Source: Magnetococcales bacterium HCHbin5 (lineage in GTDB: Bacteria; Pseudomonadota; Magnetococcia; Magnetococcales; Magnetaquicoccaceae). Taken from it: a stretch of 64,000 nucleotides of DNA. The stretch lies in NCBI GenBank assembly GCA_002753505.1, contig PEAG01000009.1, positions 1-64,000 of the forward strand, written 5' to 3'. Shown here piece after piece: positions 11,524 through 20,816 of the stretch (position 1 is the stretch's first letter; every line of letters begins with the position of its first letter). The position numbers were made by a program, and so were the translations under genes. The notes under the pieces are model-generated. The model had not been told where the DNA came from. It was given only the letters and a program-made list of their open reading frames with translations, and searched no databases.

Positions 11524-12428
11524 TGCAGGATGCCAAGTTGATTCAAAATTTTCTGGATGATCTCCTGGTGGAAGAGGGGTTGGCGGCCAATACATTGGAG
11601 GCCTATCGTCTGGATCTGGAGGGGCTCTCTGAATTTTTGACGCTGCATGTGCGTGGGGAACAACCGGCGACTCTCCTCACGCTCAACCCGGAAGATCTCG
11701 CCAATTTTTTGGAACATCTATTCCAACAAAAGTTGAGCGCGACCTCCGTGGCGCGCAAAATGTCCGCCATTCGCCGTCTCTACCGCTATTTGCTGGTGCA
11801 GGAGCAGCGTCGCGACGACCCCAGCCGTTTATTGCAGCTACCAAAGACCCGACGGGCTTTGCCAAAAATATTTGACGAGTCGGAGGTGGCGGCTCTGCTG
11901 GCGGCCCCTGAAATGGGCACCGAGTTGGGTTTGCGGGATGCCGCCATGTTGGAGTTGCTGTATGCGACCGGCCTGCGGGTCTCTGAGTTGGTCACGCTGA
12001 CCACGGACGGTTTGGATGAGCAGTCTGGCATTGTGCGGGTGGTGGGCAAGGGGGACAAAGAGCGGTTGGTGCCGGTGGGAGAGGTGGCATTGGAGCGGGT
12101 GGCCTCCTATCGGCGAGCCTCACGTCCCGTTTTGCTGGCGGGCAAAACCAGCAAGGCACTGTTTGTGACCGCACGCGGGGGGGCCATGACCCGTCAAAAT
12201 TTTTGGTATATCATCCGTCGCCATGCCGCCAATGCGGGCATTGTCAAGCCCATTTCGCCCCACCTGCTGCGTCACTCTTTTGCCGTTCATCTGCTCAACC
12301 ATGACGCGGATCTACGCGCCATTCAGATGATGCTGGGACATGCGGATATTTCAACCACCGAGATTTATACCCACGTTTCCAAGCTGCGCATGAAACAGGT
12401 CCACGCCCGTTACCATCCACGGGCGTAG
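11523..12428 (+). CDS. xerD: Tyrosine recombinase XerC/XerD
   Basis: LLYATGLRVSELVTL, HLLRHSFAVHLLNHDADLRAIQMMLGHADISTTEIYTHV. Confidence 0.9.
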   Translation: MQDAKLIQNFLDDLLVEEGLAANTLEAYRLDLEGLSEFLTLHVRGEQPATLLTLNPEDLANFLEHLFQQKLSATSVARKMSAIRRLYRYLLVQEQRRDDPSRLLQLPKTRRALPKIFDESEVAALLAAPEMGTELGLRDAAMLELLYATGLRVSELVTLTTDGLDEQSGIVRVVGKGDKERLVPVGEVALERVASYRRASRPVLLAGKTSKALFVTARGGAMTRQNFWYIIRRHAANAGIVKPISPHLLRHSFAVHLLNHDADLRAIQMMLGHADISTTEIYTHVSKLRMKQVHARYHPRA

Positions 12429-12450
12429 CGTTTTAATCTTCCAAAACAAC

Positions 12451-13053
12451 TGCAGGGGCCTGGGGAGCATCACGGTCCCCAGTGGGGTGCAGGGGCAAAG
12501 CCCCACATACGCTAACATGATGGCTATACCCATGCTTTTTCTAATCTTTTCAAACTAATGCAGGGGGTCCGGGGACCGTCACGGTCCCCGGTGGGGTGCA
12601 GGGGCAAAGCCCCTGCATGTAACGGGCGCGCTTTCACAAAAGCCCATTTGCGCAGCAAATGGGCGCAGCGCGCCCAAAACGCCCCGCAGGGGCACTCCTG
12701 GAGGGCGGCAGCCCGACCGAAAGCTGGCCAAGTTTGGGAGGGTTTGGAAAAAAAACATTCCTGGCCTTGTATCAGAAAAAAAACTGAACATCCGAACCTT
12801 TTGCTTTCTTATCCAGGCATTGTCCATAACATAACCGTGCGAGTCGGGCTGCCGCCCTCCCAAGGTCGCCCCTGTGGGGCGGCTTTGTGCGCGTTGCGCA
12901 AATTTTCTGCGAAAATTTGCTTTGGGAAAACGCGCAGTTCATGCAGGGGCTTTGCCCCTGCACCCCACTGGGGACCGTGACGGTCCCCAGACCCCTGCAA
13001 TCGTTTAAAGAAAGACCGCAACCATGTTAGCGCAATGGGGCTCCGCCCCTGCA
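12451..13053. repeat. Nested inverted array (A-B-spacer-B'-A') of a multi-hairpin palindromic repeat
   Basis: A 12451-12519, B 12559-12717, B' 12843-12999 (inverted), A' 13023-13053 (inverted). Includes perfect 23-nt palindromes 12569-12591 and 12968-12990 and TGCAGGGGC-AAA/TTT-GCCCCTGCA hairpins. Confidence 0.9.
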
Positions 13054-13060
13054 CGAAAAC

Positions 13061-13528
13061 TCAAACCAAAGCTTTGCAAGCCTTGATACAATCGACGCAC
13101 GCCTCGGCGCATGCCCGGCAGGAGGCATGCTTCTCTGCGTGTTTGCGGCACTCTGTCTCGCAGGCCTGGCAAACATCGATGCAAATAGCCGCCAGCTTTG
13201 GCAACTGCTTGGAATCCAGCGCAGCCCATTGCGACAACGTGCTGATCAGAGGCAACATTTCCACCACGCTGCTGGCACATGCGGCCAATGAAACATCCCC
13301 CGCCTTGAACTGTGTCAGGCAGTGACTCAGGCAGGCTTGCCCTGTGTCTATACAGGCCATGGCAGCCGCAACAACAGCCTGATTCGACCTGCCGTGATCC
13401 GCATGTTTGTGTTCCTGCTGACCCTCCGCCAACGCCTCACCGGCGACCGTGGCAGCCAGTGCCGCCACCGCACCCGCAACCAGCACTTGACGACGGTTAA
13501 GATCATGATTCTGTGGTGTCATATCCAT
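13061..13528 (-). CDS. Four-helix-bundle copper storage protein, Csp1-like, with Tat signal
   Basis: NRRQVLVAGAVAALAATVAGEALA (twin-arginine leader), then Cys-rich helices CIDTGQACLSHC, CIDVCQACETEC, CRACAEACVDCIKAC. Confidence 0.82.
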   Translation of the reverse strand: MDMTPQNHDLNRRQVLVAGAVAALAATVAGEALAEGQQEHKHADHGRSNQAVVAAAMACIDTGQACLSHCLTQFKAGDVSLAACASSVVEMLPLISTLSQWAALDSKQLPKLAAICIDVCQACETECRKHAEKHASCRACAEACVDCIKACKALV

Positions 13529-13583
13529 TATCCCTGTCATAGTGAAACAAACCTTGAGCAACCTCGCCCACTCCAACAACTTT

Positions 13584-15263
13584 TCACCGGGTCAGCTTCT
13601 TGAACCGCACCCGATGCGGCTGGTCCGCTGCCGTTCCCAAACGCAATTTGCGGTCAGCGGCATACTCCTGATAGTTACCCTCAAAAAAGGTGATCTGCGC
13701 GTCATCCTCGAAGGCCAGAATATGGGTGACAATCCGGTCCAAAAACCAGCGGTCATGAGAGACCACCACCGCACTGCCGGCAAAGCCATCAATGGCCTCC
13801 TCCAGGGCTCGCAAGGTCTCCACATCCAGATCATTGGTGGGTTCGTCCAGCAGCAACACATTGCCGCCACTCTTGACCACCCGCGCCAAATGGACCCGGT
13901 TGCGCTCACCACCGGAAAGAAATTTGACCTTTTTTTGCTGATCCGCCCCCTTGAAATTAAACCAGGAGACATAGGAACGGGAACTCACCTCCCGCCCCCC
14001 CAACTCCAACATATCCTGGCCATCCGAAATCACATCCCAGACATTTTTTTCCGGGTCCATACCTGCCCGACTCTGGTCAATATGGGCCAACTTTACCGTC
14101 TCCCCCAACACCAGACGCCCACTGTCCGGCTTTTCCTCTCCCGTCAGCAGACGCAGCAGGGTACTCTTGCCTGCCCCATTACCCCCAATCACCCCCAAAA
14201 TTCCGCCTCTGGGCAGGCGAAATGACAGGTTGTCTATCAACAGACGGTCTCCAAACCCCTTGCTGAGCCCCTCCGCCTCAATCACCATCTCCCCCAATCG
14301 CGGACCAGAGGGGATAAACAGGGTATTGGTCTCCCGTCGTTGCTCGCGGGACTGGGCCGCCAACTCCTCGTAGGCCTGGATCCGGGCCTTGCTCTTGCTC
14401 TGTCTGGCCCGGGCCGAGGCCCGCACCCAGGTCAGCTCCTCCTGCAACCGCCGCCGCCGGGAGTCATCCTCCCGTTTTTCCTGTCCAAGCCGTTGCTCCT
14501 TTTGCTCCAGCCAGGAGGTGTAATTGCCCTTCCAGGGAATACCCTGTCCCCGGTCCAACTCCAGTATCCAACCCGCCACGTTGTCCAAAAAATAACGGTC
14601 ATGGGTCACGGCTACCACCATGCCGGGATAATTTTGCAAAAACTGCTCCAGCCAGGCAACCGAATCCGCATCCAGATGGTTGGTCGGTTCATCCAGCAGC
14701 AGCAGATCCGGGGTCGAAAGCAACAGCCGACACAAGGCAACCCGACGCTTCTCCCCCCCGGACAGGGTATTGACATCCGCATCCCAGGGGGGCAGACGCA
14801 ACGCATCGGCGGCAATCTCCAACTTGCGGTCCAAATCCCAGCCATCCACCCGGTCAATCGCCTCCTGCAACTCCCCCTGCTCCTGAATCAAGGCATCCAT
14901 CTCGGTATCAGACATCGGCTCGGAAAATTGCAGCGAAAGGGCATTGTAACGGTCCAGTAACGCCTTGGTGGAGGCAACCCCCTCCTCCACATTACCACGC
15001 ACTCCCTTGTGCGGATTCAGCTCCGGTTCCTGGGAAAGAAAACCCGCCCTTAAACCGGCCGCCATCTTGGTCTCGCCAGTATACTCGTGATCTTCCCCGG
15101 CCATAATGCGCAGCAGACTGGATTTCCCGGAACCGTTCAGACCCAGGACGCCAATCTTGGCACCTGGCAGAAAAGAGAGGGAAATATCTTGCAAAATAAC
15201 CCGCTTGGGAGGCACCACCTTGGTGACGCGATACATGGTAAAGACATACTGAGGATTTGCCAT
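13584..15263 (-). CDS. ettA: ABC-F protein, energy-dependent translational throttle EttA
   Basis: MANPQYVFTMYRVTKVVPPKR N-terminus, two Walker A (GLNGSGKSS, GGNGAGKST) and two LSGGE signatures. Confidence 0.95.
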   Translation of the reverse strand: MANPQYVFTMYRVTKVVPPKRVILQDISLSFLPGAKIGVLGLNGSGKSSLLRIMAGEDHEYTGETKMAAGLRAGFLSQEPELNPHKGVRGNVEEGVASTKALLDRYNALSLQFSEPMSDTEMDALIQEQGELQEAIDRVDGWDLDRKLEIAADALRLPPWDADVNTLSGGEKRRVALCRLLLSTPDLLLLDEPTNHLDADSVAWLEQFLQNYPGMVVAVTHDRYFLDNVAGWILELDRGQGIPWKGNYTSWLEQKEQRLGQEKREDDSRRRRLQEELTWVRASARARQSKSKARIQAYEELAAQSREQRRETNTLFIPSGPRLGEMVIEAEGLSKGFGDRLLIDNLSFRLPRGGILGVIGGNGAGKSTLLRLLTGEEKPDSGRLVLGETVKLAHIDQSRAGMDPEKNVWDVISDGQDMLELGGREVSSRSYVSWFNFKGADQQKKVKFLSGGERNRVHLARVVKSGGNVLLLDEPTNDLDVETLRALEEAIDGFAGSAVVVSHDRWFLDRIVTHILAFEDDAQITFFEGNYQEYAADRKLRLGTAADQPHRVRFKKLTR

Positions 15264-15270
15264 CGTCTGT

Positions 15271-16203
15271 TTACTCCACAAAAGTCAGCCACTTCCGGTG
15301 CGGGGAATGCCGGCCGTGTACAACGTCAAAAAAACGCTGCTGGATCTGTTTGGTGATGGGGCCCGCACGACCAATGCCAATCTGGCGGCCATCCAACTCC
15401 CGAATGGGGGTGATCTCGGCCGCAGTACCCGTGAAAAAGGCCTCCTCTGCAATCAGCACCTCATCCCGGGGGAATCGTTGTTCTTTGACGGTCAACTCCA
15501 TCTCCGCTGCCAATTGGATCACCGTGTCCCGGGTGATACCATCCAGGGCTGAATCCAGCGGCGGGGTCCACAAGGTGCCATTGCGGTGCAGAATAAAAAT
15601 ATTTTCGCCAGAACCCTCTGCCACGTAGCCCTCGGTATCCAGCAGCAGGGCCTCATCAAAGCCACTGGCCAGAGCCTCCGTTTTTGCCAGCACAGAGTTG
15701 GGATAGTTGCCGACCGCCTTGGCCCGGGTCATGGTGACATTCGGATGGTGCCGGGTATAGGAGGAGGTTTTGATGCGGATCCCATTCTCCATCCCATCCT
15801 CTCCCAGGTAGGCCCCCCACTCCCAGGCGGCAACCGCCGCCCGCACCCGGCAGGGAGCCGGATTCAATCCCATCCCTTCCGCCCCATAAAAAATGATGGG
15901 CCGAATATAGCCGGAACGCAACTGGTTGGCCCGAATCACCTCCAGACAGGCTGCCTTGACCTCTTGAGGGGTGAACGGCACCTTCATGGCCAGTATGTGG
16001 GCCGAGCGAAACAGGCGGTCGATATGCTCATCCAGGCGAAAGATTGCCGGTCCCTCCTCCGTCGCGTAACAGCGAATGCCCTCGAATACACCAAATCCGT
16101 AATGCAACGTATGGGTCAGGACATGCACCCTGGCATCCCGCCATTCAATCCAATGGCCATCCATCCATATTTTTCCATCCCGATCTTCCATGGATTTACT
16201 CAT
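15271..16203 (-). CDS. ilvE: Branched-chain amino acid aminotransferase
   Basis: HTLHYGFGVFEGIRCY, GYVAEGSGENIF, EAFFTGTAAEITPI. Confidence 0.95.
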   Translation of the reverse strand: MSKSMEDRDGKIWMDGHWIEWRDARVHVLTHTLHYGFGVFEGIRCYATEEGPAIFRLDEHIDRLFRSAHILAMKVPFTPQEVKAACLEVIRANQLRSGYIRPIIFYGAEGMGLNPAPCRVRAAVAAWEWGAYLGEDGMENGIRIKTSSYTRHHPNVTMTRAKAVGNYPNSVLAKTEALASGFDEALLLDTEGYVAEGSGENIFILHRNGTLWTPPLDSALDGITRDTVIQLAAEMELTVKEQRFPRDEVLIAEEAFFTGTAAEITPIRELDGRQIGIGRAGPITKQIQQRFFDVVHGRHSPHRKWLTFVE

Positions 16204-16449
16204 CTGTCAAAACTCCCGTCCGGCCCGCTTGTGTTGTTGGATCTGTGTGAAGTGGCGTTGGCGCATCAGGCAGCGACCGCCCCCGTACTGCCATTATGCC
16301 TGTGTTCAAAGGGCGGGCAACTGTCGCCCCCCCCATCTTTGCTACCCTGCCGCTGAACAGCCAAGTGACAGTTGGTATCGGAATTGCTGTACCCCCCATA
16401 CGTAGTACCATTCGCCTTACTGTCTTACCTGACTGGAGCTATAAACGAA

Positions 16450-16839
16450 ATGAATGAGACTAATCTGCATACCGCAACCGTGGGTTGCTTCCCTCCCCCA
16501 GCCTGGAACTGCGATGCCAAGGCACTCTTCCCGGAGAATGATGAGGAACCCTTCACCGAGGCCGACCCGACCGCTTTGCCATTGGCTATGGATGGTATAG
16601 CTTCCCGCGGCCATTTTGGCAACAGCTTGATGCACGATACCGACGAGGAAACTGCAAAATCACCGTTGGCGAGCAATGTACGACCCGGATCAAGCCTGCG
16701 ACTCTCCCTGTGGGGCCTGCGCGCCGCCAAAGTGGTGGGACAGCCTTCGCCACTCCCCCAAAGCGATGAGCTGATATTTCGCCGTTCCAACGCACTGGTC
16801 AGACGGTATACCCAATGGCACACCGTCCAGCCACAATAG
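16450..16839 (+). CDS. Hypothetical protein
   Basis: Open frame from ATG 16450 (MNETNLHTATVGCF). No recognised domain; the antisense frame is also open. Confidence 0.4.
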   Translation: MNETNLHTATVGCFPPPAWNCDAKALFPENDEEPFTEADPTALPLAMDGIASRGHFGNSLMHDTDEETAKSPLASNVRPGSSLRLSLWGLRAAKVVGQPSPLPQSDELIFRRSNALVRRYTQWHTVQPQ

Positions 16840-16867
16840 AGTAGCCCCAAAACCCGGACAGTATAAC

Positions 16868-17245
16868 ATGAATATGGCATATGCCCAATCCAGTTTAGGC
16901 ATCAGTGATATTTTGAGTCGTTTGGCCAAAAGGGCGAGGACGGAACGCCTGGAATCCGCCTTGCCCTTGATCAATGCCCTGCGACTCTCTTTTTCACCGG
17001 AAAAAAAAATACCAGGGGTACCTGTCGGGGTTTTGACTGTTCAGGACTGGATGGAGCTGTTGAACCGATGGGAGGAGATTCTGGCGACCATTCATCAACG
17101 TCGGCTGCACTTCATGCGTGATTTTTTCCGGGAATCTGTGGCCGGGTTGCCGGTCAGTACCCCTGCATCTGTTTCACAAGCACTGCAAGAGTTGGTCACC
17201 ATGATGGATGATCTGCTGAACCAAACCCACGAAGAGGATCCTTGA
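16868..17245 (+). CDS. Hypothetical protein
   Basis: 125-aa ORF, helical, no recognised family. Co-directional with the downstream ATPase. Confidence 0.6.
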   Translation: MNMAYAQSSLGISDILSRLAKRARTERLESALPLINALRLSFSPEKKIPGVPVGVLTVQDWMELLNRWEEILATIHQRRLHFMRDFFRESVAGLPVSTPASVSQALQELVTMMDDLLNQTHEEDP

Positions 17246-17270
17246 AGAGCAACCTTGACGATCTCCGCGC

Positions 17271-17347
17271 CGCGCAGAGAGTCTGAGCATTGGAAGGTGT
17301 TGGAATTTGACCCAACACAAAAAAATGTTATCGAAACTCTCTGCGCG
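17271..17347 (+). repeat. Intergenic long stem-loop with nested hairpin
   Basis: 12-bp inverted arms CGCGCAGAGAGT (17271-17282) and ACTCTCTGCGCG (17336-17347) enclose a GTGTTGG/CCAACAC hairpin. Confidence 0.6.
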
Positions 17348-17507
17348 CCTCGTGGAGCGTTTTTGCCAACCCATTTTGATGCTACAATAGGGTTTGTCGG
17401 GATGGATGACCGCTTTGGTCCTCCACTGAAGGGGGTGCAGCAGCGGAGGGCTGGTGTCGTACCCAGCCCACCCTGTCGTCACAAGGCAAACTTTCATCAA
17501 ATGGACC

Positions 17508-18788
17508 ATGGCAGTGCAAAAGAGTATGGATCCCATCAACGATCGATCCTTTTCGAGCAAACTTCCCCATATACAGCCGTTTTTTACTGTCAGAAGCCAC
17601 GCCACCATCTGGCGTACCCTGCGCAGCAATATTGCGCGGGGCGAGGGTGTCATTGTCATAACCGGAGCAGCCGGTATCGGAAAAACACAGTTATTATACA
17701 GACTTCAAGGTCTGTTACCCGAAAACTGGGATATCGCCCTGATTGAGGAGGGAGGAGAACCGCAGGCCCTTTTTACCCAAACCCTCTGTGAAGCTGCCGG
17801 TGCAGAGATTGCCGGTCCACAAACCTGGGCGATCACCATTGGCGAAGTATTGGATGCAGTAGCCAATCGAGTGGAGTTTGGCCGCAATTTTTTGGTTGTG
17901 ATCGATCAGGCCGAGCAACTCACTCAGGAAAATTTAAATGTTGTCAACAGTCTGCTACTCTTTGCCGCCAGCCAGGGCGGCTCCGTGCAGGTTGTATTGG
18001 CTGGTCGCCCGGAACTCTCCCGTTCCTTGGAGCTGCCCGCCTTTCAACTGCTGCGCAATGCCGTCATTGTCACGATAGAGATCTCCCCGCTTACCCGGGT
18101 GGAGGTGTGGGAATATATCCGTTTTCAGGCACAACGCATGCTGGGCAGAATACCCAGAATGACTTGGCCAGCTTGGCTGGAAACATATGCGGCCAGCCAG
18201 GGCAACCCGGAACAGATCAACCTGCTGCTGCATGAAATAATATTTTCAAACAAGAACAATATGTTGAGATATTTAACCGGTCCACTGGTCCGGCGCGGTC
18301 GCATGGCTTTGGATGCCAACTACCATCCACCACCGGGCCAGAGGTTGACTCCCTGGGTGCCGGTGTTGCTGTTGCTGCCGGTGTTGGTCTATCTGTTTGG
18401 AGTGCCTTTTGATGCGTTAACCGCCTCGGTGCGGCAGTTGTTGCGTTTCGATCAGGCTTTGTCGCCTGTTCCATCACAACACCAACCCTCTCCCCCACAG
18501 TCGGAAGCAGCTGTTCAGCCGGAAAAGAGGAGTGAACAGAGCCTCAGTCGTGACGGAAAGCAGGGGGTTGAACCAGGAAAAGGGGAGACGCAGGCCATCG
18601 AAAACGGGAGCAAGCCAGGAGGGGAACCGCCAAAAGTGTCTGAGAAAGCGGAAGATCTGCCGACCTCGCCCACCCCGCTCAGTGTCAGAGAAGCACCGTC
18701 CGGTCCCAAGGGGGCAACCCCGCGCCCCATGCCCGAGGCCAAACCTCTGAAACGAAGCACCTACACACCGCAACAGGTAGCTCCATGA
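17508..18788 (+). CDS. AAA ATPase, ExeA/GspA/MshM-like, with C-terminal TM segment and Pro/Lys/Glu-rich tail
   Basis: VITGAAGIGKTQLLYRL Walker A, FLVVIDQAEQLT Walker B, hydrophobic segment LTPWVPVLLLLPVLVYLFGVPF. Start uncertain (listed ORF begins at 17454). Confidence 0.7.
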   Translation: MAVQKSMDPINDRSFSSKLPHIQPFFTVRSHATIWRTLRSNIARGEGVIVITGAAGIGKTQLLYRLQGLLPENWDIALIEEGGEPQALFTQTLCEAAGAEIAGPQTWAITIGEVLDAVANRVEFGRNFLVVIDQAEQLTQENLNVVNSLLLFAASQGGSVQVVLAGRPELSRSLELPAFQLLRNAVIVTIEISPLTRVEVWEYIRFQAQRMLGRIPRMTWPAWLETYAASQGNPEQINLLLHEIIFSNKNNMLRYLTGPLVRRGRMALDANYHPPPGQRLTPWVPVLLLLPVLVYLFGVPFDALTASVRQLLRFDQALSPVPSQHQPSPPQSEAAVQPEKRSEQSLSRDGKQGVEPGKGETQAIENGSKPGGEPPKVSEKAEDLPTSPTPLSVREAPSGPKGATPRPMPEAKPLKRSTYTPQQVAP

Positions 18789-18824
18789 CATTGGACAAGC
18801 CGAACCCGATTGGCCATCAAGCCG

Positions 18825-20276
18825 CTATGGCAAGAAGGGGACAGCAACCGCGGCCATGGGTTTGATCTCCATATCGCCCAGGGAGAGCAGTTTGATGCGC
18901 AAAAATTCTAATTTCTGGATAAAATTGGCAAAATTATCCCGTGCGGCCCGTTGTTGCTCCTCCAATTCAGCAACCAGCTCTGCTTGCTCCTTGTAGGCAG
19001 TACGATACTCAGGATCCTGATCTCCAACTGTTTTGGCAATAATTTCCAATGCTTCCTGATGGTTTCGCACCGCAGATCCCGTCTTGCCCTGCATTTGTTG
19101 GGTGCGGGACAACCCCAACAATGTCCGCATCAAACCTGAATCAGAATTTTGACGCCGAAAAATGACCATGCCGCGATTGTAGTAGTCGACAGCCGGTTCC
19201 AACTGGTTTTCCAGGCGCAGATTATCCCCCATGGCAAGCAAAATTTCAGCTGTCTTTTCATGGTCCTTGCCATACAGATTTTCCACCAGGGAGAGGGTCC
19301 GTGTCAAAACAGGCCGACTTTGATTGGGCTTCCCCATTTTTTGATACCCGGTCGCCAACTTGATCAGTACAGGGACCAGATCGGGATGGTTGGTGCCCCG
19401 CATGTTTTCCGAGATGGCCAACGCACTCCTCAACAGCTCTACCGACTGGGCATAATCGCCATCATCATACGACAGTTGCGCAAGACTGCTCAGTACCTCC
19501 ACCCGCGCGCTGTGGTACGGGCCACTGGACTCCATCAAAATATCCTTTGACTGTTGGAAAAGTGACGACGCCAACTCCTTGTTACCCTCCTGAAGCTGCC
19601 GTCTCGCTTGGCGCGCCAAAATTATGGCATCTCCCGGCGTCTCCATCATCAATGCCTGTTCCTGAACCTCGGCGATGCGCTGCTGCAATTGCTCGGCTTT
19701 CTGCGGATTATGTTGCGCAAGATGGATGGTCGCCAACTGTTTGAGAATGCCGACAGTCAACAGATGGTTTGGATTGGCCATCTCTTCGACAATGGTCAAT
19801 GCCCGTTCCAGCGTTTGTCGCGACAAGGAGATGCGACCCTGCGCAAACTGAGTGATCGCCAGTTCATTAAGGGGTTCCACCAGTAACAGATCAGACAAGC
19901 CGAACTGTTTTTCCAACAGTTGCAGCACCTGTACCTGATATTTTTCAGCCTGAGGAAGATGGTTCTGGCGGCGGTGAAAACCAGCCAGGCGCGTCAAGCT
20001 CCAAACCAAGCGCGTATTGTCCGGATCCAGGCTTGTCCCTGCCTGGCTGATCTGCTGATACAAGGCCTCCGCTTCCGCCATGGCATCCGGGGTATTGGCT
20101 TGCAGCGTTAATCGGATAAAAACCTCCCAGGGCGACTCGTTCTCCTCCGCTCGGAGAGAGGCGTGCCAGAGAGTCAACGAAAGCGCAGCGACAACAAAAA
20201 ACAGTTGTCTTTGTCTAGAAGCAAACACCTGAAAAATCCTTTTCTGCCTACATTTCCACGTGGTTTGGCTGCGCAT
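18825..20276 (-). CDS. Tetratricopeptide-repeat protein with N-terminal signal/TM segment
   Basis: TPR_12-like repeats (SLLQQ.../AEILLAMGDNLRLENQLEPAVDYYNRGM) and hydrophobic LFFVVAALSLTLWHASLRA. Confidence 0.75.
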   Translation of the reverse strand: MRSQTTWKCRQKRIFQVFASRQRQLFFVVAALSLTLWHASLRAEENESPWEVFIRLTLQANTPDAMAEAEALYQQISQAGTSLDPDNTRLVWSLTRLAGFHRRQNHLPQAEKYQVQVLQLLEKQFGLSDLLLVEPLNELAITQFAQGRISLSRQTLERALTIVEEMANPNHLLTVGILKQLATIHLAQHNPQKAEQLQQRIAEVQEQALMMETPGDAIILARQARRQLQEGNKELASSLFQQSKDILMESSGPYHSARVEVLSSLAQLSYDDGDYAQSVELLRSALAISENMRGTNHPDLVPVLIKLATGYQKMGKPNQSRPVLTRTLSLVENLYGKDHEKTAEILLAMGDNLRLENQLEPAVDYYNRGMVIFRRQNSDSGLMRTLLGLSRTQQMQGKTGSAVRNHQEALEIIAKTVGDQDPEYRTAYKEQAELVAELEEQQRAARDNFANFIQKLEFLRIKLLSLGDMEIKPMAAVAVPFLP

Positions 20277-20317
20277 CCCTCCTCCCCGTTGATCGGAGAG
20301 GAGGGCGAAAAGAGAGG

Positions 20318-20794
20318 TTACGGAGCGGACTTGGGCACGGAGGGAATGGCATCGGCATTGCCCGGCTCCGCACGAGGCAAAGCGGGAATGTTGCCCATGG
20401 GTTCAACACCCTTGGCAGGCTCGGCACCTTTGGCGGGTTCAACGCCCTTGGTACTGGCGGGATTTTCAGACTCCTTGGCCGGCATCGGTGACGGATTGGC
20501 CTCAACAGGCTCCGTCCCGGTACGGGCAGCCGGTTGAGCCTGTTCCATCACCGAAACATTGCCCCCTTTCTGAACCGTCACGAACGCCAGGGTCAAACTG
20601 GTGATCATGAAGATCGTCGCCAGTCCTGCCGTCATTTTGCCCAGGAAACTACCCGATCCCCGCGCACCGAAGACACTCTGGGAGCTCCCACCAAAGGCGG
20701 CCCCCATGTCCGCACCACTGCCTTTCTGCAGCAGGACGATAAAAATCAAGGAAAAAGAGACCATAATATGCACGACTGTGATGATGAGCGTCAT
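20318..20794 (-). CDS. secG: Preprotein translocase subunit SecG
   Basis: LIFIVLLQKGSGADMGAAFGGSSQSVFGARGSGSFLGKMTA. Confidence 0.93.
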   Translation of the reverse strand: MTLIITVVHIMVSFSLIFIVLLQKGSGADMGAAFGGSSQSVFGARGSGSFLGKMTAGLATIFMITSLTLAFVTVQKGGNVSVMEQAQPAARTGTEPVEANPSPMPAKESENPASTKGVEPAKGAEPAKGVEPMGNIPALPRAEPGNADAIPSVPKSAP

Positions 20795-20816
20795 GATAAA
20801 CCTGTCTACTCCACGT

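Noticed and set aside
12558-13054. Small ORFs on both strands in the repeat array
   Set aside because: They translate the inverted hairpin copies; the similarity between them reflects the DNA repeat, not a protein family.
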